Below are positions 7,572 through 14,490 of a stretch of 64,000 bases of DNA, in pieces. The stretch lies in NCBI GenBank assembly GCA_002841765.1, contig PHAV01000006.1, positions 153,112 to 217,111 of the forward strand, read 5' to 3'. Position numbers and translations under genes: made by a program. Below the pieces are notes generated by a model. The model worked only from the letters and a program-made list of their open reading frames with translations. It ran no database searches and had not been told where the DNA came from. Positions within the stretch are counted from its first letter, which is position 1; each line of letters starts with the position of its first letter. The DNA is from Deltaproteobacteria bacterium HGW-Deltaproteobacteria-4. Its GTDB lineage: Bacteria; Desulfobacterota; Desulfuromonadia; Desulfuromonadales; UBA2197.

Positions 7572-9314
7572 ATGCGATCTGCGAACATCATAGCGGTAAC
7601 TTTTCTTCTCCTTCTGGCGATCTTCCCGATGCCTTCCGGTCATTCGGCCAGCGTCCTGGACTCTCCCCATAATCTCTCTGTTGCCAGCACCGCCAGCATA
7701 AAATCGACCACCGAAGAGCGCATCTGCATCTTCTGCCATACCCCGCATCACGCCACCCTCATATCTGATCCCAACTATCCGGGTCCGCTATGGAGCCGTG
7801 AAGAGAATTTTAACGTCTATACCATTTATGACTCCTCCACTGTCATCAGCCGCTCCGGGCAACCGCAAGGCCCCAGCCGGCTTTGTCTGAGTTGTCATGA
7901 CGGCACGATTGCCCTCAGTTCCCCGGGAACCGCTACCGCCATGGGCGATCTCGGCAGCTACTCCACCTCTGCGGTCCTCGGTCAGGATCTCAGCGATGAT
8001 CATCCCATTTCCATGGAATATGCCGCTGATCCCCGGGAATTTCATGACCCGGCCCTGCTGCGACAAAACCGGATCAATCTTTATTACCGCAATGGTGTCA
8101 TGAATGTTGAGTGCACTTCTTGCCATGACCCGCATGATAACCAGTATGGAAACTTTTCGGTCATGGATACCTCCCTGCAAACAGATGCCCTCTGCACCGC
8201 CTGTCACAACAAAGACAACTGGGGCGGCAGCGATCACCAAAGTGGCGGCAGTCGTTACTCTGGCGCAATCCCCGCCGCCGTGGAGAAAAACGGCTGCGTC
8301 AACTGCCATGTTTCGCATGGCGCCGAGCAGGGGGAGTCGCTGTTGCAATTGAGTGCTGTCGGCGCCAGCCTTGACAGCAATTGCGTCACGACCTGCCATA
8401 ACGGCGTCTCCCCCTACAGTGATATTCCCGGCCAGTTTAATCGTACCTACAGTCATCCTCTTGACTACGATGGCGGCGCCACTGCCCATATCGCCAATGA
8501 ACAGCTGCCCCTGGCCACCGCCAGAAAGCACGTCCATTGCGTCGACTGCCACAATCCCCACCAGGCGCGCTGGCAGGATGCTCCGCTTGATCCGATCAAT
8601 GCTCCCGCTGTGAACGGTCTCCTCCAGGGGGCTCGCGGGGTCGCCATCAACGGAGAAATGACAACTCCGGCACTTTACGAGTATCAAGTCTGTTTCGGCT
8701 GCCATTCGGGAAATGACGCCAAAAACGGCGACTTTAACGATTCCATTCTGCGGGTGCAGCGGGTCTACAACTCTCAGGATCAGTCCGAGCGCTTCGATCC
8801 GGCCACCGCCGGCTCTTATCATCCCGTCGCGACCGCCACGACCGGTACCGGCGCCAGCCTGCGTGCAACCGCGAAGACCGATTATATCTATTGCAATAGT
8901 TGTCACCAGCCCCACGGCTCAAGCGAGCCGCACCTGCTGCGGGCCGCCAATCCCGACCTTTTTCCCAACCTCCAGGGCACCGACTTCCCCCTTTGTTACG
9001 GTTGCCATAATGATGTCTATCTGTTGAACAGTTCTCCTTCGGCGACCTTGCATAACAACCATGTGTCGGGCAGCCACCCTTCAGGGAACAGCGACCAGGT
9101 CCCCTGTTCGGCCTGCCACGATCCGCACGGGGTTCCCTTTATTAGCGGTCAAAGCAACGGCGACAGGTCCCAGCTGATTAATTTTGACCGGCGTTACGTT
9201 CCGGAGACGGCGGTATATAACGCCTCTCCATCCCCGAGTTGTTCCATCACCGGTCCCGGTACTGATGGCTTGGTCTGTCACCCCGCCTCGGTCACAAACC
9301 CGGCGACTTATTAA
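7572..9314 (+). CDS. Secreted multiheme cytochrome with OmcE-like N-terminal module (10 CXXCH, CX3CH, possible CX11CH)
   Basis: A 580-residue exported cytochrome. The start at 7572 is preferred because it follows AAAGGTG and begins a clean signal peptide (cleavage near GHS/ASV). The ATG at 7500 would add 24 basic residues. Ten CXXCH motifs are visible, plus CVTTCH (CX3CH) and, at the C-terminus, a Cys followed after 11 residues by CH (SCSITGPGTDGLVCH). The first 200 residues match the tetraheme protein encoded at 13629 motif by motif: C-x2-CHTPHH, PLWSR, GP(S/T)RLC(L/M)SCHDG(T/S)IA, DDHP. The rest carries CVNCH, CVDCHNPH, CNSCHQPH and CSACHDPH motifs. It is likely an outer-surface or extracellular electron carrier of the conduit unit. 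It is followed after 11 bp by the sensory genes. Confidence 0.88.
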   Translation: MRSANIIAVTFLLLLAIFPMPSGHSASVLDSPHNLSVASTASIKSTTEERICIFCHTPHHATLISDPNYPGPLWSREENFNVYTIYDSSTVISRSGQPQGPSRLCLSCHDGTIALSSPGTATAMGDLGSYSTSAVLGQDLSDDHPISMEYAADPREFHDPALLRQNRINLYYRNGVMNVECTSCHDPHDNQYGNFSVMDTSLQTDALCTACHNKDNWGGSDHQSGGSRYSGAIPAAVEKNGCVNCHVSHGAEQGESLLQLSAVGASLDSNCVTTCHNGVSPYSDIPGQFNRTYSHPLDYDGGATAHIANEQLPLATARKHVHCVDCHNPHQARWQDAPLDPINAPAVNGLLQGARGVAINGEMTTPALYEYQVCFGCHSGNDAKNGDFNDSILRVQRVYNSQDQSERFDPATAGSYHPVATATTGTGASLRATAKTDYIYCNSCHQPHGSSEPHLLRAANPDLFPNLQGTDFPLCYGCHNDVYLLNSSPSATLHNNHVSGSHPSGNSDQVPCSACHDPHGVPFISGQSNGDRSQLINFDRRYVPETAVYNASPSPSCSITGPGTDGLVCHPASVTNPATY

Positions 9315-9325
9315 CGTGGGGGTCT

Positions 9326-10207
9326 ATGTATCGTAAAATATCTGCACGGGTTGCCGGATTACTGCTCCTGAGCCTCCTTTTACCTGGAGGGACGACCTTC
9401 TCTGCAGAAAAACCGGTGGTCTATTTCGGGGTCAACCTCCGCTTTCAGCCGATCACCATGTATGACCACTACCAGCCGATGTTAGATTATCTGACCCGGA
9501 ATACTTCCTATAAATTTGAATTAAAGATCAGTCAGGATTACGAAGAGACGACGAAATTTTTGATGGAGGGCAAAATTGACGTTGCTTCCATTGGTGATGG
9601 CGGCCAGCTGCGGGCCATGCTGCTCCCCGGAGTTGTTCCGATTGTTTCCCCCCTCAACGAAGAGGGAAAACCATCTTACCGCTCCTGCTTCATCGTCCCC
9701 GCCAAAACGACCATTCGCTCTCTACAAGACCTCAAGGGTAAAAATATCGCCTTAGGCTATCACCATTCGACCAGCGGTAATCTTGTTCCACGCAGCATGC
9801 TCCTGAAGCAGGGGATACGGATCAGCGACCTCGGCTCCATGACCAATATGAGACATCACAGAGATGTGGCGACGTCTGTACTGAAGGGGAAGTACGATGC
9901 CGGTTTTGTCAAGGAGAGTGTGGCTAATAGTATGAAAAAAGATGGTTTGCAGATTCTTTCCTGTTCGGACGAACTCCTCTCGATTCCCCTGCTTGCCCGC
10001 CCCGGTCTGTCAGCGCAAGTGATCAAGGAGCTGACCTCCGCTTTGGTGAAACTCGATCACCGCAATCCTCAAGACCGGAAGATGATGGAAAATTGGGACA
10101 TAGAATACCAGTATGGTTTCGTCCCGGCCGCGACGATTGACTACGCGCCGCTGACCACGATGTACAAACGCATCCCCTACGGGTGCGGGTCAGGTTGTCA
10201 TAAATGA
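9326..10207 (+). CDS. PhnD-like periplasmic binding protein with C-terminal CX3CH, probable sensor partner
   Basis: A 293-residue exported protein (signal peptide cleavage near FSA/EK) of the phosphate/phosphite/phosphonate-binding type, a two-lobed periplasmic binding fold. The family hallmark STSGNLVPRSML is visible near residues 151-162. No ABC permease or ATPase gene is nearby. Instead the gene overlaps the histidine kinase by ATGA, a pattern seen in binding-protein-assisted sensor systems, so signal detection is more likely than uptake. The last residues are GCGSGCHK: a Cys-X3-Cys-His exactly at the C-terminus, resembling an atypical c-heme attachment motif. That could mean covalent heme or a metal site, and it is not a usual feature of the family to my knowledge. 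Ligand unknown. Confidence 0.82.
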   Translation: MYRKISARVAGLLLLSLLLPGGTTFSAEKPVVYFGVNLRFQPITMYDHYQPMLDYLTRNTSYKFELKISQDYEETTKFLMEGKIDVASIGDGGQLRAMLLPGVVPIVSPLNEEGKPSYRSCFIVPAKTTIRSLQDLKGKNIALGYHHSTSGNLVPRSMLLKQGIRISDLGSMTNMRHHRDVATSVLKGKYDAGFVKESVANSMKKDGLQILSCSDELLSIPLLARPGLSAQVIKELTSALVKLDHRNPQDRKMMENWDIEYQYGFVPAATIDYAPLTTMYKRIPYGCGSGCHK

Positions 10208-11664
10208 AGAAGCCCCGGATAGTGAGCATCAAGACGAAATATTTTTTTATATCGGCGTTGATTGTCGCGTTGTTTTCTGTCTTTTGGGGCGGGATGGTCA
10301 TCAGTAACGAGAAAGCCCGACTGGAGACAGATCTGAAGAGTCGGGGCCTGATCCTGTTAACGTCGCTGCGCAGCCCGATTGTCAATACCCTGATCTTGCA
10401 GGAGGTCGGCCTGAAGACCGATCTGCTCGAGAATTATGTTGCGGAACTTATCAAGAATCCGACCCTGCCGGTCGTACACGCTTTTATCACCGATGTGGAC
10501 GGGAATGCGGTTGCCCATAGTAATCCCGATGCTTACGGCGTGCAGTTTGTCGATCCCCTGACGCGCGGCGTTCTGACCAGTAATACCTTTCTCAGCGCGA
10601 AGCTGTCCGATGAACGTGGCAATGTTCTGGATATGGCCTTACCGTTAGCGGTCGAAGGCAAGAGCTGGGGGGCGCTGCGGGTCGGTCTCTCCATGGCGCC
10701 GGCGGAGAGAGAGTATCAGTTCTTTAAAATGCGGATTGTCTTCTTCGCCGTCCTTATTTTTCTGGCGTGCGTGGCTATTTTCTTTACGGTTGGTCGTGCC
10801 ATGGCGCGGCCGTTGGAGCAGTTGACACGGGACATGACCAATATCGATTTTGGAGCATTCGAAATCACCTCATTACCGCCAAGAAACGACGAAATCGGCT
10901 TATTGCAGGAAAGTTTTTCGAATATGATGAGCCGCCTCAAGCGGAGTGAAACAGAGCGGGAGAATACCCTCAATTACGTAATCCAGAATGAAAAGATGGT
11001 GAGCATCGGCAAGATTGTTGCCGGCGTGGCCCATGAAATCAATAACCCCCTGGCGGCCATCTCCGCCTGTGTTTACAAGATGGAGGACAGGATCCCGCCA
11101 GAAGCAAAGAATTGTTTGGAAATTTTCAAGATCGCTGTGCAGCGGATCGAAACAATTGTTTATCAACTTGCGGATTTCAGCCGGGCAGGGAGTCTCGAAC
11201 TCCAACTGGTCCCGAGTGACCAGTTCTTCCGTGAAGCGGAATTCTTTGCGACCATGGCGCTGAAGAAACAGCCCTCCCACTTTGTCGCCATCGACGAGTG
11301 CCGGCCACCGGTGGTTTTGCATATCGACAAGGGGAAGATGCACCAGGTGGTCCTCAACCTGCTGTCCAACGCAGCGGCGGCGTCACCCGTCACCGAACCG
11401 GTCGAAATCCGCAGCCGGGTCAGTGATGGCACTTACATCCTGACGGTCAGGGATAAAGGTGCGGGGATCAGCGCCGCAGACCGGGACAGAATCTTCGATA
11501 TCTTTTTTACGACCAAGCCGACCGGGGAAGGGAGTGGCATCGGCCTCGCTATCTGTAAAAGTATTGTCGACCTGCATCACGGGACGATCGAGGTTGCCAG
11601 TCGGCCCGGCGAAACGATTTTTACGGTAGCGATTCCATTGATGAATGAGGTCGGCAATGCATAA
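10204..11664 (+). CDS. Membrane sensor histidine kinase
   Basis: A 486-residue kinase. Transmembrane segments at about residues 12-33 and 176-197 bracket a periplasmic domain of some 140 residues that looks like a Cache/PDC sensor ([35 protein letters not shown]). Then come HAMP, a HisKA box with the phosphorylated His in VAHEINNPL (H277), and an HATPase domain with N box [10 protein letters not shown]1 DKGAGI and G2 GSGIGLA. The NtrB-like H box fits partnership with a sigma-54 activator. It overlaps the upstream binding-protein gene by 4 bp and the downstream regulator by 8 bp, so the three are translated together. The signal is unknown; the binding protein encoded upstream may present it. 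Confidence 0.92.
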   Translation: MKKPRIVSIKTKYFFISALIVALFSVFWGGMVISNEKARLETDLKSRGLILLTSLRSPIVNTLILQEVGLKTDLLENYVAELIKNPTLPVVHAFITDVDGNAVAHSNPDAYGVQFVDPLTRGVLTSNTFLSAKLSDERGNVLDMALPLAVEGKSWGALRVGLSMAPAEREYQFFKMRIVFFAVLIFLACVAIFFTVGRAMARPLEQLTRDMTNIDFGAFEITSLPPRNDEIGLLQESFSNMMSRLKRSETERENTLNYVIQNEKMVSIGKIVAGVAHEINNPLAAISACVYKMEDRIPPEAKNCLEIFKIAVQRIETIVYQLADFSRAGSLELQLVPSDQFFREAEFFATMALKKQPSHFVAIDECRPPVVLHIDKGKMHQVVLNLLSNAAAASPVTEPVEIRSRVSDGTYILTVRDKGAGISAADRDRIFDIFFTTKPTGEGSGIGLAICKSIVDLHHGTIEVASRPGETIFTVAIPLMNEVGNA

Positions 11665-13006
11665 TGTCAGGCTGTTGCTGGTCGAGGATGACCCGCTTTT
11701 CGGAAAAGCGCTCCAGGAGGTCATCACCGGCGCCGGCTATAACTTGCGCCTGGCCGTGAATGGCGCCGAAGCGCTGGCGGTTGCCGCCGAAGAGAGTTTC
11801 GATCTGGTCATTCAGGACATCAAACTTCCTGACGCCAATGGTCTCGATATTCTGCGTGAAATCCTTTTCCGCCAGCCGCATTGTGGTGCCCTGGTCATGA
11901 CCGGCTACGGCACGATCGATGATGCCGTCAAGGCGATGAAGCTCGGAGCCTTCGATTTTCTGACGAAACCTTTTCCGATGGAGGTGCTTTTTCTCAAAAT
12001 CGAGAGTTTTCTTGAAATGAAGGGTATCGACGACAAGAACGGACCGCAGAAAAAATCCTCAGCCTTTAACAACATCATCACCCGCAGTCCCGCCATGCTG
12101 GCGGCGCTGGAGATCGCGGCCAAGGTTGCGAAAATGTCTACCTCGATTCTGTTGCAAGGAGAGAGCGGCACCGGCAAAGAGCTCGTGGCTGCAGCGATCC
12201 ATCAACTGAGTCCGCGGCAAAAGGGACCCTTTGTTGCGGTGAACTGTGCCGCCATCCCGGCGACCCTCATTGAAAGTGAGCTCTTCGGTGTCGAGAAGGG
12301 GGCTTTTACCGGGGCGGACAAGGGGCGAGCGGGTTATATTGAAAAGGCCGTCGACGGCACCCTCTTTCTTGATGAAATCGGTGAGTTGCCCTTGAGCCTG
12401 CAGGGGAAGCTGCTGCGGGTGCTGGAGGAAAAGGGGGTCGCCCGGGTCGGGGGCACACAGGTCCGCAGTCTCGATTTTCGTCTGATCTGCGCCACCAACC
12501 GCAATCTCCACGGCATGGCGAAACGCCGGGAATTCAGGGAAGACCTTTTATACCGGATCAACGTCGTCCCGGTCCGGCTCCCGCCCTTAAGAGAGCGCAG
12601 CGAAGACATTCCCCTGCTTATTGCCCGTTTTCTCGACCAGTTCAGCGCAGACCCGTCCGCCAGGCCGGAGCTGATGCCGGATGCCCTCGAAATATTGAGC
12701 TGTTACAGCTACCCCGGCAATATCCGCGAGTTGAAAAATATCATGGAAATGATCTCTCTCCTTTATCCCGGAGAAAAGATCAATGCTTACCGTTTGCCAG
12801 GGGAGCTCCAGTCGCCCGGCGTCATCGGCAGCACCTTTGAACAGTTTTCCGTTGGCCGCCCTTTGAAAGAGGCGGTGACCGAGTATGAAAAACGCTATAT
12901 CGAAAAGGTGGTCGATTATACCGGTGGACACAAAACCCTGGCGGCCAAGATGCTTGGCCTTTCCCGAAAGGTCCTTTGGGAGAAATTGAAAAGCAAGGAC
13001 AAGTAA
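11657..13006 (+). CDS. NtrC-family sigma-54-dependent response regulator
   Basis: A 449-residue regulator: receiver domain (acidic pair E10/D11-D12, phosphoacceptor D54 in [10 protein letters not shown]104 in FLTKPF), AAA+ domain with Walker A GESGTGKE (168-175), the sigma-54 contact loop GAFTGA (215-220) and Walker B LFLDEI, and a C-terminal Fis-type helix-turn-helix ([20 protein letters not shown]). The start at 11657 follows GAGG at good spacing; an ATG at 11645 adds four residues. It lies at the end of the conduit unit, which has a sigma-54-type promoter, and just upstream of a second such promoter, so both are its likely targets. This is an inference from position. Confidence 0.92.
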   Translation: MHNVRLLLVEDDPLFGKALQEVITGAGYNLRLAVNGAEALAVAAEESFDLVIQDIKLPDANGLDILREILFRQPHCGALVMTGYGTIDDAVKAMKLGAFDFLTKPFPMEVLFLKIESFLEMKGIDDKNGPQKKSSAFNNIITRSPAMLAALEIAAKVAKMSTSILLQGESGTGKELVAAAIHQLSPRQKGPFVAVNCAAIPATLIESELFGVEKGAFTGADKGRAGYIEKAVDGTLFLDEIGELPLSLQGKLLRVLEEKGVARVGGTQVRSLDFRLICATNRNLHGMAKRREFREDLLYRINVVPVRLPPLRERSEDIPLLIARFLDQFSADPSARPELMPDALEILSCYSYPGNIRELKNIMEMISLLYPGEKINAYRLPGELQSPGVIGSTFEQFSVGRPLKEAVTEYEKRYIEKVVDYTGGHKTLAAKMLGLSRKVLWEKLKSKDK

Positions 13007-13036
13007 GTCTCTTCATCCAGTTATGATGATCACATT

Positions 13037-13065
13037 GGGCAGACCGCAAGGCCTGCTCTTTTTTT
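13037..13065 (+). terminator. Rho-independent terminator ending the conduit/sensor unit
   Basis: GGGCAGACC (13037-13045), tetraloop GCAA, GGCCTGCTC (13050-13058) with one A/C mismatch, then a run of seven T. It lies 30 bp after the response regulator stop. Confidence 0.75.
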
Positions 13066-13152
13066 CATTGAACCTCTGGTGATCCCGGTAGGTGAAGAGG
13101 TGAAGTCATTGGGTGTAATCGGGCCCAATGGTTTTTCAGTCAAAAGCAGGAG

Positions 13153-13172
13153 TTGTTACGAAAGTGTAACAA
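13153..13172. repeat. GTTAC palindrome, copy 1
   Basis: TTGTTAC (13153-13159), six bases, GTAACAA (13166-13172): a perfect 7-bp dyad. The 17 bases CAGGAGTTGTTACGAAA (from 13147) recur exactly at 30512, where the dyad is followed, as here, by a long hairpin. It could be a protein-binding dyad about 230 bp upstream of the second sigma-54-type promoter, or part of a repeat element. Confidence 0.6.
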
Positions 13173-13247
13173 TTTTGATAGGGAATAGTTATAAAAAATA
13201 AATCAATTTAATAAAGAATTTTTTATAATCCAACTAATTCACTCAAG

Positions 13248-13308
13248 AATAAGGAGGCCGGCGTTGATCTTCACCCTAAAAGTGAAGATCAACGCCGGCC
13301 TCCTTATT
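13248..13308. repeat. Perfect 27-bp inverted repeat (long hairpin)
   Basis: The 27 bases at 13248-13274 are the exact reverse complement of 13282-13308, with a 7-base loop CCTAAAA. The arms begin AATAAGGAGGCCGG. They stand in a very AT-rich stretch (13170-13400), so the GC-rich stem is conspicuous. A related but imperfect 28-bp hairpin lies at 30580-30642 (arm starts AACTAAGGGGGG, loop GGAAAAA). It could terminate in either direction, although another terminator already lies at 13037. Confidence 0.9.
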
Positions 13309-13397
13309 TATTTACTAATTTACTTTTGTATTAAGTATCTAAAATCAAATGACTAATTTCCATTTTTAATAAAAAGCAAAAAAATAAAACTAAGTCC

Positions 13398-13414
13398 TTG
13401 GTATGGGGTTTGCT
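13398..13414 (+). promoter_or_regulatory. Sigma-54-type (-24/-12) promoter
   Basis: TTGGTATGGGGTTTGCT carries GG (13400-13401), ten bases and GC (13412-13413), matching the RpoN spacing exactly, with TGG-A and TTGC(T) flanks. It would start transcription near 13425 and drive the tetraheme and dodecaheme cytochrome genes. It is the second such site in 13 kb, and both flank the sigma-54 regulator gene. Confidence 0.7.
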
Positions 13415-13424
13415 CTCTCCTCTA

Positions 13425-13628
13425 GTCAGGAGACTTAGGTGCCGGTTTCAAATCACTACATGGTGGTACCGACATCATCTTTTGGATAGGTCAGCACAAC
13501 GCCTGAGATAAGGGCAGAAAGGAGGCCGAAGTTACGGTTTAAAGTGGAAAGGATGCAAAGGAGGCGTTTTTTTGTATCCGCGAGTGATGCCTTGGAACAT
13601 CAACAAAAACAAAATGGAGGAACACAAA
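13425..13628 (+). other. About 200-base leader of the tetraheme cytochrome operon
   Basis: There is no coding frame here. The long 5' leader predicted downstream of the sigma-54-type promoter contains small potential stems (CTCCT-ctagtc-AGGAG near 13417-13432) and several purine runs (AAAGGAGG near 13518, AAAGGAGG near 13557), one of which resembles a ribosome site without a following gene. The true ribosome site is GGAGG at 13616-13620. I checked for a c-di-GMP/cGAMP GEMM aptamer, known ahead of some Geobacter cytochromes, and did not find its core. A different structured leader is possible. Confidence 0.4.
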
Positions 13629-14387
13629 ATGAAGAAATTTGTAGCTGCATTTGCCTTGGTCGCTCTTAGTGCCAGCCTGGTTATGGCGGCAGGGGAGCCG
13701 GGAACCGGTGTTCTCGGTTCGGTTCATGACATGAGAGCGTCCGCCGGCGCCGTCGATTTCGGCGGTAACGACCGGGTTTGCGCTTTCTGCCACACCCCTC
13801 ACCACGCGTATCAGGATGCCGATCCCAACGCTTACTACCCGCTGTGGTCCCGGCAGTTGGACACGGAAAGTTTTGACCCCTACACCAGCCCGACCATCAA
13901 CGCTTCTGATTACTACTATGCCGACATCGCCGTCGGCCCGACCCGTCTGTGCATGAGCTGCCACGACGGTTCGATCGCTCCGGATCAGCACTACAACTTT
14001 GACGGTGTGGTCGCTCCTTTGTCTGGCGACAGCTGGGGCCAGGCCGGCGTCGGCGCCGGCAACAAACTGACCGACGATCATCCCCTCGGTTTCAATTATA
14101 ATGAAGTGGCTGTTGGTCCCGTTACCGGTTCTCCGGCGAGTATTGTTGTGCAAGCTTACGAGGATACCTGGATTCGTGAAGCCGCCAGCGGTGCGCTTGC
14201 GTATGCGGGGAATACCTTTGGCATGAAGGTTGTCGACCGTCTTTATCAGGGGCAGTACATGACCTGCGCCACCTGCCATGACGTCCACAACCGGATGAAC
14301 ATGGACGAAGCGACTGCTACTGCCAACTATCTGGTGCTGTCGCCGCAGGCCGATTCCGCGCTCTGCTTGACCTGCCACATCAAGTAA
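13629..14387 (+). CDS. Tetraheme c-type cytochrome resembling OmcE-type filament cytochromes
   Basis: The start is ATG 13629, 8 bp after GGAGG, giving 252 residues; an upstream in-frame GTA/ATG region would add residues before a good signal peptide (cleavage near VMA/AGE). There are four CXXCH motifs, at residues 51 (CAFCHTPHH), 108 (CMSCHDG), 213 (CATCHDVH) and 246 (CLTCH). Layout and motifs (SVHDM, CHTPHH, PLWSR, GPTRLCMSCHDGSIA, DDHPLGF, CATCHDVHN) match my recollection of the OmcE family, whose G. sulfurreducens member polymerises into extracellular cytochrome filaments. Filament formation here is inference. It is the first gene of a two-cytochrome operon with its own sigma-54-type promoter. 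Confidence 0.9.
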   Translation: MKKFVAAFALVALSASLVMAAGEPGTGVLGSVHDMRASAGAVDFGGNDRVCAFCHTPHHAYQDADPNAYYPLWSRQLDTESFDPYTSPTINASDYYYADIAVGPTRLCMSCHDGSIAPDQHYNFDGVVAPLSGDSWGQAGVGAGNKLTDDHPLGFNYNEVAVGPVTGSPASIVVQAYEDTWIREAASGALAYAGNTFGMKVVDRLYQGQYMTCATCHDVHNRMNMDEATATANYLVLSPQADSALCLTCHIK

Positions 14388-14490
14388 GGGAAGGAAGAGG
14401 AGGCCGCCCTGCGGTCTGACTCGACCGGGTCCGCACCGGGTGCGGGCTCTCCTCTGCGGAGCCACTGAATCATTTAAAAAGGAGCTAAAA

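Noticed and set aside
13425-13628. GEMM (c-di-GMP/cGAMP) riboswitch ahead of the tetraheme cytochrome
   Set aside because: The core sequences (GCACAGGGCAAACC-type and GGACGCAAAGCC-type) are not present. Only a vague GGATGCAAAGG resemblance was found.
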